Notes under the pieces: model-generated | Told to the model about the DNA's origin: nothing | Databases searched by the model: none | Seen by the model: only the letters and a program-made list of their open reading frames with translations | Origin: Megascapheus bottae | Taxonomy: Eukaryota; Chordata; Mammalia; Rodentia; Geomyidae | Direction of reading: 5' to 3' | NCBI GenBank assembly: GCA_024803745.1 | Contig: JANJXV010000190.1 | Location: 1,811,501 to 1,875,500 of the forward strand | DNA length: 64,000 nt | Translations under genes and position numbers: made by a program | Part shown: piece by piece, positions 22,381-35,284 of the stretch | How the letters are laid out: every line of letters starts with the position of its first letter | Numbering within the stretch: the stretch's first letter is position 1

Positions 22381-22699
22381 AGGCTTAAAGATTAGCATCA
22401 GGGGAAGAGGACTGCAGCCCCGATCTGGGTCAGAGCCCGAGGAAGCAATCGATGCCTCCTAATGCTGGCATCTAAGCCCAGGCTTAGCTCAGGCTCAAGT
22501 GATTTTCGGAAAGCCACGTCAGGAGGATTTCAGCTCCCCGAGGTCAAACCATCAGGCGACACTCGATACTTCAGATGTATCGGACGGAGGCCGTTTCAGA
22601 TTTTCCTTGGGCTAAACCTCCCTACATGATGGTGACAGTGATCCACAAGCCAAGCGGTGGAGCAATGTCACAGCCTCCATTCTGGAGGTCAAGCCCGCA
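22381..22699. other. Unique sequence, no gene seen
   Basis: No repeat or coding signal recognised. Confidence 0.45.
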
Positions 22700-22935
22700 G
22701 GCCGGCTGAGGAGAAGGTGGAAGGAAAGGGGGTGACCCGCAGGGGGCAGTGGGTGGGAGGAGGACAGGGAGGGGCGGAGGGCCACCTGAGGCCGCGGGGA
22801 GCTGGCAAACAGTGAGGGCACAGGACCAAGAAGCAGGCGGCGTGGGGGGGAAGGGGGGCGACGGTGGGGGGGCTGAGCCACTGGACACGAGATGAGAGGG
22901 CTTAGAACGGGCAGCGGGGGATGAGGCGAGGGATC
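22700..22935 (+). repeat. G-rich strand-asymmetric stretch with quadruplex potential
   Basis: Many G-runs of 4-8 bases occur on the plus strand (for example near 22728, 22741, 22843-22860 and 22867). Minus-strand open frames of 88 and 115 codons are Pro/Ser-rich consequences of the composition. It could be a G-quadruplex-forming region. Confidence 0.55.
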
Positions 22936-23400
22936 AAGACTCGGTTGTTTGTTTTTCACTTCTGTATCGTCTGAAGAAGGCTTTAATTTCTTGTTAATCT
23001 GTGTTTATGAAGTCCACTTCAAAATCCTTCTGGAACGATCGCACCACCCATTTAATCCACTGCTTTTGCCCCTCTCCCTGCAAACGAGGACTCTGCAGGC
23101 TCTCGGTGTGTGGGTTAAACTGCGGGTATCTTCTGTGGTTGGTGGTTGGTCGGGGAGGGGCTGGCGGGGGAGGCTGAGCCCGTGGGGTCTGACCCGCAGG
23201 GTCTATATGTGGCTTCTGTGCCAGGTTAGTTTCTGGAGCCCTTGCAACGTTTCCTGCTCTGTGTCCCCACGCCCTCGCCCGTCCCGTCAGCCCCACTCCG
23301 CCCCGAAGGGTGACAGAACCGGACACTGTGGAAATGCTGTGCTGGGCTGCCTGTGTCCACTTCCCTCATGCCTTTGCGGAGAATTTATCCGCTCTGTTAA
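22936..23400. other. Unique sequence, no gene seen
   Basis: A 151-codon plus-strand frame crosses this stretch without recognisable features and ends in AT-rich DNA. No splice-site or homology support. Confidence 0.4.
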
Positions 23401-23690
23401 ATAATCAGCACCAGGTCTTTCATTTCCAATGCAGCTGTTAATAAATGCTAATTAAAGCCTTAATTGACTGTTTTATGATGGCTTCAGAAAATTGTTAAAA
23501 TATTAATGCTATCAGATTTACTTTTTAGAATAATTTCATATTAACCACATAATAACTTGTCTGAGGTTTTTTTCCATAGCACTCCACTGATAATTAATTA
23601 CAATGCCCATCTTTCTAATTGCAAATTAAGTACCTGCATATGCTGGAGAGTTTCTCATTAAAATGTTCCGAGGAAGTGATTTGATGTGGC
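23401..23690. promoter_or_regulatory. Strong candidate conserved non-coding element (TAATTA-rich)
   Basis: TAATTA cores lie at 23449-23454, 23591-23596 and 23595-23600, with many further ATTAA/TTAAT motifs in about 290 bp of unique AT-rich DNA. The boundaries to GC-richer flanks are sharp and no repeat or open frame is present. This is the profile of a deeply conserved developmental enhancer. Conservation itself was not tested. Confidence 0.45.
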
Positions 23691-25177
23691 GGGACACTCA
23701 TTTGTTTATTCTTGTTGGGTTGTGCGTCCGTCAGCACATCTGCCCAGCCCAGAGGACTGTGGAAGGAAAAGAGGACCTTTCAGAAGTTTTACGGAAGGTG
23801 ACCGAACGCTAGCTACAAACAAGTCCGAGCAAGGCGAGTCCTGGGGCCTTCTCTGAGTCCATGCCAACTCCACCCTCATTTTGAAGCTCAAGGATTCATG
23901 TTTTATCTTGGAAATTGCATCCTTTCTGCCTGCAAATCAACAACGCTAACTGGAAAGATAACACAACCGAACTGCCCTCTGTGCCCACCTCTGCCCATCT
24001 GACTTGACGACAAGAACTGAGTACACTGTTTGACAACCTTGATAACCCAAACCCCAGGGGATGGGAGGTATACATGATTATCTGACCACATCCCTGACTC
24101 TGTTCTTCCACAAGGAATAAGCCACTTATAAACAGAATCCACAGAACTATAATACCGAGGCTTCTGAATAGCTGTTGTTTGTATTTGGTTATGGAAGAAG
24201 CAGATAAGAAGTAGACTAGAAGTAGACATGTTTGTTTAATGTAAAGGCGTGGTTGGCTACGGGGCCTCAGACACCCTAGGGCTGGCCCACTGCCCAGGCT
24301 GCTGTTTGATGACTACAGACGAGGACTGGGCTCAGCTTTTGTCTCGGAGATGCAAAGCTGGTAGATGTGAGGGTACCTCGTACCTCACACAAAATCACTC
24401 CCGTGCTCACTGCTCGAGTCTCCAGTGCAATTCTCTGTGGAGGATTTGGCTGAGAGGACAGCAGTTTAATACCCAGATAATCTTTGCATTAATAACCTAC
24501 GTTTCCGAAGACCTGGGGTCGTCCTGCACGGTACGGTTGGCTCTAAGGAGTGTGAACACGCCCATCTTCTCACCTGGCTGGCTGCACAGAGGACGCGAGC
24601 TTTGTGCAGGGAGAGAGCCTCTTTCTAGTCCGCATGGTTGATAGGTAAGTGGTCTTATTGTTGATAGACTGGGAAGATCTGGTTTAGACACAGAGTAGAA
24701 AGAATTTTCTTTAAAACAACGTTGATGTCAACAAACTTTAAAGTAAGCTGCTAAGTAAGATGGCCAATTGTTTCCAGAAGGCACCATTATCTCATGTGGC
24801 TGAATTTGACAGCAGTGAGATTTGTTCTTTCCTGCTTTTCTTTTTCTTTTTTTTTTTAACAAGCTAAGTGTGAACACTGTTGAATATTTAGCTTACATAA
24901 CTCTGAACTTAGAGAGGATGGAGACTGCTCACTTAACTGAACCTGTACTGGGGCATCAGACTAGAAAGAGACACATTGTTCAGAGCCCATCTTTTGCTCG
25001 TGAGCGGTAACAGCTTGCCATTGGGTTAAATTGGGGCTGTGGCTGGTAGGCAGAGCTCATGTGGACAAAAGGCTCTGCTGTGAGTGTCTGATAATGATTG
25101 TAAGAGATACCGCCCTTGTCTGGATCTGAATTCCATGACATCACAATTATTCAACAATAAGCCACATTATAGTCTAG
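23691..25177. other. Unique sequence, no gene seen
   Basis: Mixed composition with a T-rich run at 24839-24858. Open frames of up to 130 codons overlap without domain content. No recent repeat. Confidence 0.45.
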
Positions 25178-26218
25178 TTAACTGCAGAGAAATTGCCTGG
25201 ATATACGTAACCATGGTGTGCCACGTCCAGAGTGGTACCGGCTGGCACAGAAGCAGGCAGGCAAGCCCGGGTGACTAAAGCAATGGCTCAGCAATGGCTG
25301 GGAATTAAGCTTGGGGACGGAGGAGCCAGTGCTGCACCCGGGTTTCCTTCCTCTCTGGATGTGCCGGGGTGAACGTGTCGCTTTGCAGCCCCGGGCTTCG
25401 GCTTCACCATGCTTACTTGAGGGGTAAAGGCGGCACTTACCTTGATGTTTGACCTTGCCGTCATGAAAGACGGCGAGGGCTGAGTGTGTCTTTCTTGGCA
25501 TCCTGAATGTTGGGCCCATGTCCCACAGGTGGTGGCTTTCTCCCGGCTCTTCCTGAATTTCCACGCACAGGTCACTCTTCGGGCCTCTGCTGCTGGCGGT
25601 TTGTGGTGGCTTCTGGCTTTGATGGAAGTCAAATGCCGACCTTGCTGTTTCCGTTCCAGGCCAGGATTGATGACCGTTTGCTACTTTTTGTTTCGGTTGA
25701 GATCTTTCTTCGTTCCTGACGAGCCAGCTCCCGTCCAGTGGCTGCTTCCCGTGGGCTGGGTTCAGTTCTTTCCCACTCCCCTCAGGTCCCGTTTCTAAGC
25801 CATTGCAGCTGCACAAGGAGTGAGATACAAAGACCATCTGCGCGCGACCACGGAAGCGTGTGGACGTCTTGCCTGCCTTCTCCATGGCGAACACTAACGA
25901 GCAGCGTGTCGTGAACTCAGATCCACGCCCACGAAACACCCTGCTCCAGAAACACAGGAGCCCTCCACGCTGTGCCCTCGGCCGGCTCTTCCGCCATTCC
26001 CCGTGTGGCGCCATGAAGGAAGCCGGGGTTTTCATTGTGGTGTATGGGATGGGGGGATGGACAGATTTCCTCCAGCCTTGGGATCTATGATGCTGAGAAC
26101 CCAGCCGGGTTGTGCCTGCGTGTCGCTGGAGGGCCTCCAGGAAGATGGGTGCTGAGCTTGCACGTCTGGGCGGAACCTGGCAGCCTGCACGTCCAGCCAC
26201 ATCCAGGTCAATGGGCAC
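25178..26218 (-). other. Longest non-repeat open frame in window; coding status doubtful
   Basis: This minus-strand frame is open for 346 codons. The upstream-most start is GTG, and the first ATG is at 26035-26033, giving 285 codons. The product is rich in Ser, Arg, Gly and Pro. I see no signal peptide, membrane segment, known domain or repeated unit. There is no visible promoter, polyadenylation signal or clear exon boundary. At this base composition an open frame of this length is uncommon but possible by chance in 64 kb. It could be a lineage-specific or long non-coding transcript, a decayed retrocopy I do not recognise, or chance. Confidence 0.2.
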
Positions 26219-28320
26219 ATTTGTCTATGGAGGCATTAGCTGTGCTTCTCCATGAAAGATCTTCCCATTTTATCAGATTTAATGAAAAAAAAACCTCCAA
26301 GAGATGCAGATGTTTCCTGCCATGTCCTTTGGAGATAAAAATGGAAGGGCTGTTTTTAAGAGGCTCAGCCAATTTCTTCTGGGAAGATAGATTGCAGGCA
26401 GAGAATCTTATGTAAGTGTGCTAGTTTTGGTCCTTCAAAGCTCTGGCATGAGAGAGAGGAAAACAGAAGGAAAGGGGTAGGAAGGAAGAGAGGAAGGCAG
26501 GAAGAAAGAGGCCAATACATAGAAGAGAAGATAGAGGCACAAGGGAGAGAGAACCCAGGGCACAGAGACCCCAGGGAGGACATTAAAACGAGTGCTGCTC
26601 AAACCCCTGAAAACTCCTGCAGGTCCAATGAGCAGTAAAAGTGTTTACACACCCACGTGTACAAACTGCTGTCTGCCTGTGCTGTGTAAACGTGTGTGGA
26701 GACCAGACAGCAGTGAGCTGGGGCATGCCAAGACCGGAGGATGCACACGTGGCCAGGAAAAGTTTTGTGCACAGCGCCCTCCCTGAGGAATGGGGACCAG
26801 AGAGCTGGAAACCCAGCAATCAATCCCTTTAAGCAGAGGGTACATAGATGGAGGAAGCAGGCAGAGAGCTCTGCGCACAACCAGTGATGCTTCTTTTCTT
26901 GGTGTGAAGGTCAGACGGGCACATCCCGTGGGCATGGACGTCTGTCTCTATGGTCACAGGAAAAAGAGCCCGCATCTCGCCTCCATTGCCCCTAGGCAGA
27001 TCTTTTGACTCCCCCAGCACAGAATGGTCTCTTGGTTTCCGTCTATACTCTTCCTCTGCTCATGGAGGGGACTTTGGAAACTGCGCTCTTGTGTGTTTCG
27101 TCATCCTTTCTCCAGCGCCGTCTCGTGATCTAGATAGGAAGGATGTCAGCCTTCCCCGAGGAAGCCTGGCTCGTCAAAGCCTGTCTGCCCGGTGCTGGGT
27201 GCAGCTCACACGTGTGCCTGGGGTGTCGGAGGCTGCAGTTATTGAAGGAAGGACCACTGCAGTAGATCAAGGGCAGATGAGGCCACGCCAACATCCAAGA
27301 AGAGACATGGGGAAAGTCAAAGCAGGGCCTCAGCAGCGCCGGGCTTGGCAGGCTGGCTGAGGGGCGGGGGCTTCGTCTCAGGGGCGTTTTGAGATCCATG
27401 GGAACGAGCTGGCACAATGAGAACCTATTTTGGGGACAGCAGCTTCAGCTCACTCGGAAGAAAGGATTTGCAGGGTACAACGGAAGCAGACAGCTTGCTG
27501 AGGAGGAAAACTCCCTTCTCCCAGCGATCTAGAGCCAGGACCTCAGGTGAGGAGGGGTGAGCAGGCTGACAGGGTGGGAAGGCCAGTGAACAGAGCGTGG
27601 TGACCACGCAGCGCGAGGCAGTGGAAAGAGAAATACGGGATGACTCGGAGGGTGGAGCGCCAGAGAATGGGACAGAGATGACGGCCTCCATGACGGCCAC
27701 CGCTGGCATGTCCGGTGTCCACGCCTGGGTCACCTCTGCTGACCACGCCCCTCAGTCTGTGCCCAGCGCCAGCCTCTCCCCGTGGCCCGGCTCTGACCTG
27801 CTCCGTCAGAAGGCGGGGATGGCCGGTCCTCCCTCAGGAGCGCTGCGCGGAGCATCTGACCGCGACGAAGAAGGCTGGTCATTCCGTTCTCCCGGGGCCC
27901 AGGTTCCCACCCGCAGGAGAGGAGGGCAGCCAAGGCAGCGGGCGGGAAGCTGCGCTCGCCCTGCCCCGCTGCCTCTCCAGAAACAAGCCAGCTTTCATTC
28001 CGGGGGCAAGGAGGTCTGCCTGCGACTCGCTCCTTGTCCACCTCATTTTACATGTTTGCAGGAGTCATCATGCCCAATGCCAGACTCTTCAGATTCAAGA
28101 CGTGAGGGATGGGAGGTCAGGGAAAGGAAGAATTGTTCCACCACTGGGGTCTCACCCCTGCTCAGTGCTCACTGACCCGCTCCCCACACACGTGACACTG
28201 GGAGGTAAGCTGGTGGCAGTGGGGTTAGCCAGTTGAGGGTGGGGTCGGGGATGGGGCCCCTCTGTGCCGGTGACCTTCAGGGGAGCCACCTCTGCCCCTG
28301 CCCTGGCCCATGGGCTGTGG
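26219..28320. other. Unique sequence, GC-rich at 27.6-28.1 kb, no gene seen
   Basis: A purine-rich stretch lies at 26440-26560. 27.6-28.1 kb is GC- and CpG-richer and carries overlapping plus-strand frames of 192 and 173 codons with low-complexity composition and no domain. This is not dense enough in CpG to call an island by eye. Confidence 0.4.
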
Positions 28321-28640
28321 CCCGTTGTCATCTGGCAACCTGTGTAACAAATGTTAAATTTAAACCCAGACATATTCACTGGAGGCTTGAGGCAGAATGT
28401 CAAGATGACAAATGTGTTTTCAAAGACGGTTGCTTTGGAAATCCCTTCAAGTGGTGTCTGTCTGTAGGTCTGCAGCTCTCTGATTACACTGCCTGTCCTG
28501 TGCACAAAGATGACCTCTGCCTGTCCTCTGTTATCTTCCAGAATGCAAGGGAGCCTCCTCCTTCCTTCACTTAATTAATTTAGCTCAGACCGTGTATATT
28601 CTAATTCAAGTGGCAGTTTTCATAAATATTCATCCATCCC
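28321..28640. promoter_or_regulatory. Candidate conserved non-coding element
   Basis: AT-richer unique sequence with ttaaatttaaacc, a TAATTA core at 28572-28577 within ttaattaatt, and ataaatattcat. It is repeat-free. Regulatory function is inferred from motifs only. Confidence 0.3.
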
Positions 28641-30003
28641 CAGCAAGTCCCCAGGGTCAGCAGGCCAGGGGCCAGGATGGAGAACGTGAATGTTTTCTCC
28701 TCCCTGGAGCAACTTCGCACGCATGAGTGAATGCATGAGCTTCCCTCTCCCCTCGTCTAAATTCCAGGACGACTGACTGAGGGCATCTGTCCACCACGTG
28801 CGGTCTGTTCACACCTGAATCCACAGCCTCGTTTCCTACCGACAGCCAAGCCCAGCAGGTTCACATTTGAAGGACTGCAGAAACAGCGATGTGTGTAGCT
28901 ATTGGCCTAATATTAGAGAAAAAATACAGGACTGAAGGGGAGCGAAGGGCCCCGGAAACCGTGTTTATTTGTGGGTGGCAGAAGTCGGGTGGTTGTGTGG
29001 GAGTTGTTCATGGGGTCAGGGAGAGGGACACGAAGGAGCCACAGAAACCAACATGGTGGAAACACCAGTGGACTGTGGGGTCCGTTCCTCCTCGCTCCGC
29101 ACGCCGGCTATCAGAAGACCCAGGCTTTGCTCTGCACCGTTTTCCCCCTGGGACTTCATGGTGTGACACTGTCTTTGGAGGACACTGCTGGCCATTGTGA
29201 CTAGGGGAAGGGACAGGTGGTAAGAGGTGTCGCACTTTATCCAAAGCCAGTCCTGTGCCCGCTGCTGCTGGATTCGGACAGAGAGGCGTGCGTGGGCTTC
29301 GCCCTGAGCCCGCAGCCGTCAAACCACACGGTGCGACTGCTACACAGCCCAGTGGGACGCCACCCAGAGACGTAGATCACGGGGCTGGAGCCCCACACGG
29401 GACGCACACAAGCGTCAGAGCCAGCCGCTGGCCCAGGGCTCGGCACGGAGGACAGGCACAGCGTTTGCTAAAAGACGGGAGGGGGGGGCACGTCAGCGAA
29501 AATGTTAACGGCCAACTCAAATAATTTGTTTTGATTCCAACTAGATGGTGCACATCTAATTTTAGAGGAGAGGTTGTTTTATCCCTGGATCAGTGTTTCG
29601 AGGTGCTGGCTGCATTTTAAATCACAGCCCCAGATGGGACGGGATGGACAGGACAGAATGGTCCTTGTTTCTCCTTGAGCTGCCCATGGAATCACAGTTC
29701 CCTGTGACCTCAGAGTACAATAAAGGAGAAGAGACCAGAAGGAGCTTCGGGCGGCCCCGAAGACAGCTCAGCTACTTCTCCACCCCCAGAAGACAACCCC
29801 TCCCCCACTGCAGGAGAGAAGGCACACAGAAGGCACTGGAAACACTGACTGGGACAGAGCTGGCATTGACACAAGGGAGGTAAGACATTGCTTATCCTCA
29901 GGGGAATCCGAGCTGCTCCTTTGATCTGGAAGGAAATGGAAATGAGCAGTAGTTGAGAAAGAAATCTGAATTTAATTGGTATCGCTTGCTAGAAAGATGA
30001 AGT
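28641..30003. other. Unique sequence, no gene seen
   Basis: Open frames of 60-104 codons overlap on both strands. A run of seven Gs lies at about 29482. No SINE or L1 recognised. The sequence leads directly into the GA tract. Confidence 0.45.
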
Positions 30004-30146
30004 GAAGAGCAAGCGAGAGAGAGACAGAGAGAGAGAGAGAGACAGACAGAGAGAGAGACAGCGAGAGACAGAGAGAGAGACACAGAGAGAGACAGAGACA
30101 GAGAGACAGAGACAGAGAGAGAGACAGAGACAGAGAGAGAGACAGA

Positions 30147-30177
<31 letters not shown>

Positions 30178-30199
30178 AGAGAGAGAGAGACAGAGACAG

Positions 30200-30230
<31 letters not shown>

Positions 30231-30257
30231 GACAGAGAGAGAGACAGAGAGAGAGAC

Positions 30258-30328
<71 letters not shown>

Positions 30329-30425
30329 CAGAGAGAGAGACACAGAGAGAGAGACAGAGAGAGAGACAGAGAGAGACAGAGAGAGAGACACAGAGAGAGA
30401 GACACAGAGAGAGAGAGACAGAGAC

Positions 30426-30458
<33 letters not shown>

Positions 30459-30561
30459 GAGAGACAGAGAGAGACAGAGAGAGAGAGACAGAGAGAGACA
30501 GACAGACAGAGAGAGAGAGACAGAGAGAGACACAGAGAGACACAGAGAGAGAGAGAGAGAC

Positions 30562-30624
<63 letters not shown>
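30004..30624 (+). repeat. 621-bp T-free GAGA/GACA simple-sequence tract
   Basis: The plus strand contains no thymine from 30004 to 30624. It is built of GA dinucleotides interspersed with GACA and CACA units and ends in about 45 bp of pure GA. Since every stop codon needs T on the plus strand and A on the minus strand, long open frames in all plus and minus frames are artefacts. The tract may form triplex DNA and is likely unstable and hard to assemble. Confidence 0.97.
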
Positions 30625-30627
<3 letters not shown>

Positions 30628-32779
30628 CTGTACAGTCTACATTTAGATCTGCCCGGGATGGATACAGATATTTTTTAATAAAAAATTAGCAAGGTTTTCT
30701 GATGCGTTCTAGCCACTTTATTTGTTCTAATGGTGAAGATCCTACTCTGAGCTATTAGGGAGTGACCAGAAAAACCAGCACAGTTCTTTAAATTTCAGGG
30801 AAGTTCAATGGTAACACAATTGAAGCCGTAGAGCAGAGACCTGGAACACCACACGTGTATAAGACAGTCTTAAGAATGAAGGACCTACACACTCATCAGT
30901 GAATGAGTCCAGAAGACTCGGGTTCAGTGCACAGATAAGAATTTGGCAGAAGGGGAGCGAGCTTTCTTCTAGGCCTGTTAAACAGCCCTTGTGTTGTATG
31001 GATAAAAGTATTCTTTTGTTTTCTTCAATGAAATGATGGATTGCTCTTGCTAACCTGTCATAGAAGACACTTACATGGTTAATAACTAAGCCGGGATTAA
31101 TGACATGACTCTTCATGCGATGACTAACATAATATTAATTACTGTAGCGTTTTCAGCAGTGCCAAGTATGAGCTTACAAATGCTCAACTTTTCCCTCCTC
31201 GGGGGAAGAATATTTGGAATTCTATTCTTAAAAAAAATAGCAGGCCAAAAAGGGGTAGAGGGCCATGAGGATGGGAGAAAAGTCAGTCTTAAATCGGTCT
31301 TCCAGTCTGAGGAAAAGTGAAGAAACCTTGCAGTCCATCTTGCGTCGTGTGTAACCACCGGGACTCCGCTCCCTCCCTTGGCATGAAGGTCACCCACGGT
31401 GACTGGGCATTGCTGCTCTGTTCAGCGTTTCGGGCACAGGTCTGGGCCGCTGGCGTGGACTTACGTGAGTGTCAGCTGGAGGGACTTTGGGACCGTCGTG
31501 CTTCCGCTGCTGTGGCCGTGGGGACCCCAACTGCTCCCAGGAGGGGCTTTCTCTTCGCTCAAGAAAGAACACAGAAGTTGGCAAGACCATCGGAATCCAA
31601 GCTCAGAGAGGGCGCACTGGTGAGTCTCACACCTCGGCTACAGCATGCCCTAAGGCCACCCGGACCTGCAGACACAGAGCTGGGGAGGGGGGCGTGTGTG
31701 ACCCACCTCAGGGTAACAGCCAGCTACAGCCAAGCGCACACTCAGCGCCAGCATCTCGAGTCGCGTCCGCTGGTCTGCTGGTCTGACGCTCTCACTACGT
31801 CTCTTGCTTGGGCCTGCTTTGCTTTATCACTCTCACGCTTCAGCTCGGACATCACCTTCTAGACGCTTCCCTGGTTCTTTACAGCCTGATCTGTGCCCCC
31901 GCCACAGTGTCCCAGGATTGCCATTGGCTCCTCCCTGGGTTTCCTGTTCTTGGTTTCTGTGGGGCACAAGGCCAGTGAACGCGGGCTCTTGCCTGGGTTG
32001 TTACACCAGAGGGGTCCCCCACTGCCTGGCACACCGACAGCACGCGGCTCAGTAACGAGCTCCTACGCTGTAAACAGAATGTAACCATGCCTGCAAAGCA
32101 AATGGAACCTGGTTTTCTGCCGAGATTGAGTTAAGTGTCCCAGGGGAGCAGGAATGGCTCGTCCACAACACCCAGAGCCACACAAGCTGTGGGCAAAGCC
32201 TTCTGTGTCCCATACCCAAGTCATTTTTCAAGAGCACAAAAGGGAGGAGGAAAGCCACGAAGGAAAGGGAGTGAGAGCAATGGAGAGTTTTTCATTTGAA
32301 TAATCGGATTTCTAAACACATGCATAGTTTATGTCTCCTCGGGTTAAAGCATTCTCGGGAAGGGTGTTGCTGTTAAATAAAATTGTATATGACGATTGTC
32401 CCTTTCACTCACAGGTAGAAAGGTTTGCTGGCGTGATTAGGAGGGTGTGGAGCGGGTGCTGGGTCCCCTAGCAGGCTGAGGCCCACCCAGGCCCTCCACA
32501 CCCCTCGCTTCCCCTTGCTGGGCCAAGTCTGCCCCAGGACAGACGGCTCTCGGCTCCTCCTGCTAGAGTCTGAGACCATGGCTGTTTTTCCTTATCCAGC
32601 TTTGCGGGCTAGGTAAAAGGCCCAGGGTGAGGACTTTCCAACCAGCACAAATGCTTTCTGTCTCCAAGCTCCTGCCCACCGCCACACCACTATGACAATG
32701 CACCAAAACAGGCAGTGTCAAGGCAGAAGGAAATTCCTCCCGAGAAAAATGCCGTGAGTATAACACAGAATGAAGTCAG
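30625..32779. other. Unique sequence, no gene seen
   Basis: Mixed composition. A 181-codon plus-strand frame at 31317-31862 overlaps three others and has no recognisable domain. AT-rich pieces lie near 31100-31160. No recent repeat recognised. Confidence 0.45.
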
Positions 32780-32890
32780 CATGAGCAAACTTTATGTGAT
32801 CCCCAGGAATTAATTATATAGAACATTTATTGTGGAATAATTCATTCGATAAATAAATATGTGCTTCTATATACATGTGTACCACACGTG
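32780..32890. promoter_or_regulatory. Short AT-rich candidate conserved element
   Basis: A TAATTA core at 32811-32816 and dense ATTTATT/AATAAT text lie within about 110 bp of unique DNA. Function is inferred only. Confidence 0.25.
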
Positions 32891-33499
32891 ACAGTGGGGG
32901 AGGACATACGTGCTCATAGACTCACATGCATCTATCTGCATATGCAGATCAGGTAGACTCATTCTGGAAGGTACAGGCACTCATGGACTCACACACAGAC
33001 ACAAAGGAAGAGAGTGGGGAGCTGGGAGACGGAGAGGTAAGGAAGGCAGCTCATCTTTTATGGTAAAAGTCTCAGTATTTCCAGAAACATTGTGCTGCGG
33101 GCATTCATTCAAAACACCAAGTTGTGGGTAAAGCTTCAGCGCTTTCGTCACCACCGTTGCTTGTCTGCCATTCTGGTTACGCAAAGCACTTTGCATGTGT
33201 CTCTTCTTCCCAGGGAGGAAGATAGGCATAAAGAGCTCCATCTTACAGACTGAAAACAGTCCACAAAAACCCTTGACAGCTAGGGGCTCGGCCACAGTAC
33301 AAACTGTTAACTGCGCCCCCTTGTAGCTGTACCCCTAGTCCAGGCCTTCACCCCTACACTGTGCCCTCTCTATTTCAGGATGATGAAATGATCAAATATC
33401 ACGTATCACCTACACCTTTTTATTCAGCCTTCTTCTGCACTAAAGGGGATACCCAAAGACACAAGGGCGCTGCTTTAGGATCACCAGTGGGAGTAAAAT
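32891..33499. other. Unique sequence, no gene seen
   Basis: No repeat, exon or RNA gene recognised. Confidence 0.45.
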
Positions 33500-34130
33500 A
33501 TCAGTTGGAACCTACAAATCTCAGAATGACTCCCATTTTTAATGTACTTCATTGTATTTAAAATGTTGTTTTGGTATTACTTAGCACAAATGCCTTGTAG
33601 AGTTGTGATATTAGTTTATTTCTACAAATTCTTGGAACAATTTGCAGAGTTGTATAATTGCAAATCTCACTAATTAAACTCTTTGTGGAAAGGTGACATT
33701 GTTCCTGCAGAACGTGGTTTCACAAAGCTAAACTATATTAATCCACTATTAAATATTTAATGGGCTCCTAATGTGTTCCAGATGCTGAACATTTTATTTT
33801 TTAAGAAAACACAGGGTCTATCTGCAAGGCTTTGGTCCTATCCAATCAGAGTGAATATGTAATTGTTCAATACATCATTTAGTTTATGAATAATTGTAAA
33901 TGATGTTTCTGCAAAGAAGTACCTGAAAGGTAGGTTTAATGAAGTATAAGGGAAATATTCCCATCCTCCAATAGGGGATAATTCACCAAAAAGAAAACTG
34001 ATTCCCAAACAAATCAAATGACCTTGGAGTTATATTCTTGTAGAAATATAATAAAGATGATTCATCTACTTTTATAATTAAAAACAATGACATTCATGAT
34101 TTAAAGATCAAATGGTGAATAATGTATTGC
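33500..34130. promoter_or_regulatory. Extended AT-rich unique block, candidate conserved non-coding element
   Basis: About 630 bp of AT-rich repeat-poor DNA contains many ATTA/TAAT cores, for example ctaattaaactctttgtgg near 33670 and a ccaatcag CCAAT box near 33841. A stretch at 33760-33800 (tttaatgggctcctaatgtg) weakly recalls an ancient MIR/L2 3' end. Enhancer function is inferred. Confidence 0.3.
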
Positions 34131-35284
34131 TTTACTTTGGGTCAATATTGTGATAAACTAAGGAAGGTAAAGAGGATGAACAACTGTCCAGTCGTGAGGG
34201 CAGAGTAAGACAGCAAAGCTAATTTTACAAATTGCCAATGATCAGAAATGCTTAGGAAGGGCTCTGGGAAGAAACACAAAACAACACCTGTCCTCCGGCC
34301 TTCTTAGGTTGGGTGGCGGTGGGTGAGGAGATGTCCAGGGGACAGGGTGATCAGTAGAGTTTGTTATCTAACAAGGAGGAGACACAAGTCTTCCCAAATG
34401 GAAGTTTTGTCGAATTCAGTTCTACTTTTAGGTAGAGAGGAAGACATTGAGCTGTTCTTATGTCTGCTACAACTCAGTTGCATTCAGCTCAAAATGCGAC
34501 TTTGAGAAAGCTGTGTATTTGGAGTTGGTGTGTTATGCTCACCTCAGGAATAAAATGTTCCCAGCATTTTGTATCTTCTGTGTTCTAGGCAAACTGAAAT
34601 GTCTTAATATTTTGAAAGGAATTTAAAAGGTAAATGAGTTATGAGCCTAAGAAGAGTAAATCCAAAATGCTGGAGCTAATTGCAACAGCAACAACAACAA
34701 CAAAAAATCCTATTTCAACCAGATTGAAAGACAAGAAATAATTAAAAAAGAAAGAATATATTGTGAAGATGTCGCTACTCTTTTGTCATGCATACAGTCC
34801 CTCCATTGCAAACTAGCAAAGTCACTCTCCTTTAGAAAACACCACTCCATTATTTTTCAGTTGAAAAGTATTTTAATTATTTAAGAATTCTTTTCTGAAT
34901 TTTGAAAAATAGAAAAATGCCGACCAGAAACTCAGAACAAAAATTAAAATAACAAAAATCCTACCTCTGAAAGGAAAGGCACCTATTAATAATTCATGAA
35001 GTCCCCCATGCAGGAAGAAGTCTGTAAGTAAATGATGGCCTACGGTTTCTTTGCACATTAATGTTGCCTTCAGTCTCTCCATATGCTAACTTCATTTCAA
35101 CTCACATGTCTAAAACAGTGTTACACATGATGTCAAAAGTAAGACCTCTCAGGAGAAGCTTTTCCTTGGCCTTCATGTTGGAACTCCAGCCACAGGCCCA
35201 GGACGGCATCTCCTGGCTGGCTCTAAAAGGGAGCTGAACTTGTGTATGCTTCATTCACATTCTGCAGTCCCCACACTTAAGAGG
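34131..35284. other. Unique AT-rich sequence, no gene seen
   Basis: A short CAA repeat lies at about 34684-34704. Frames are short and no recognisable repeat body is present. Confidence 0.45.

Noticed and set aside
27597..28236. Overlapping 192- and 173-codon frames in GC-rich DNA
   Set aside because: They overlap each other in different frames in stop-poor GC-rich sequence and show no domain, so chance is sufficient.
30002..30646. Long open frames on both strands (up to 214 codons) encoding Arg/Glu or Ser/Leu repeats
   Set aside because: They are produced by the T-free GA/GACA repeat, which cannot contain stop codons; no coding context exists.
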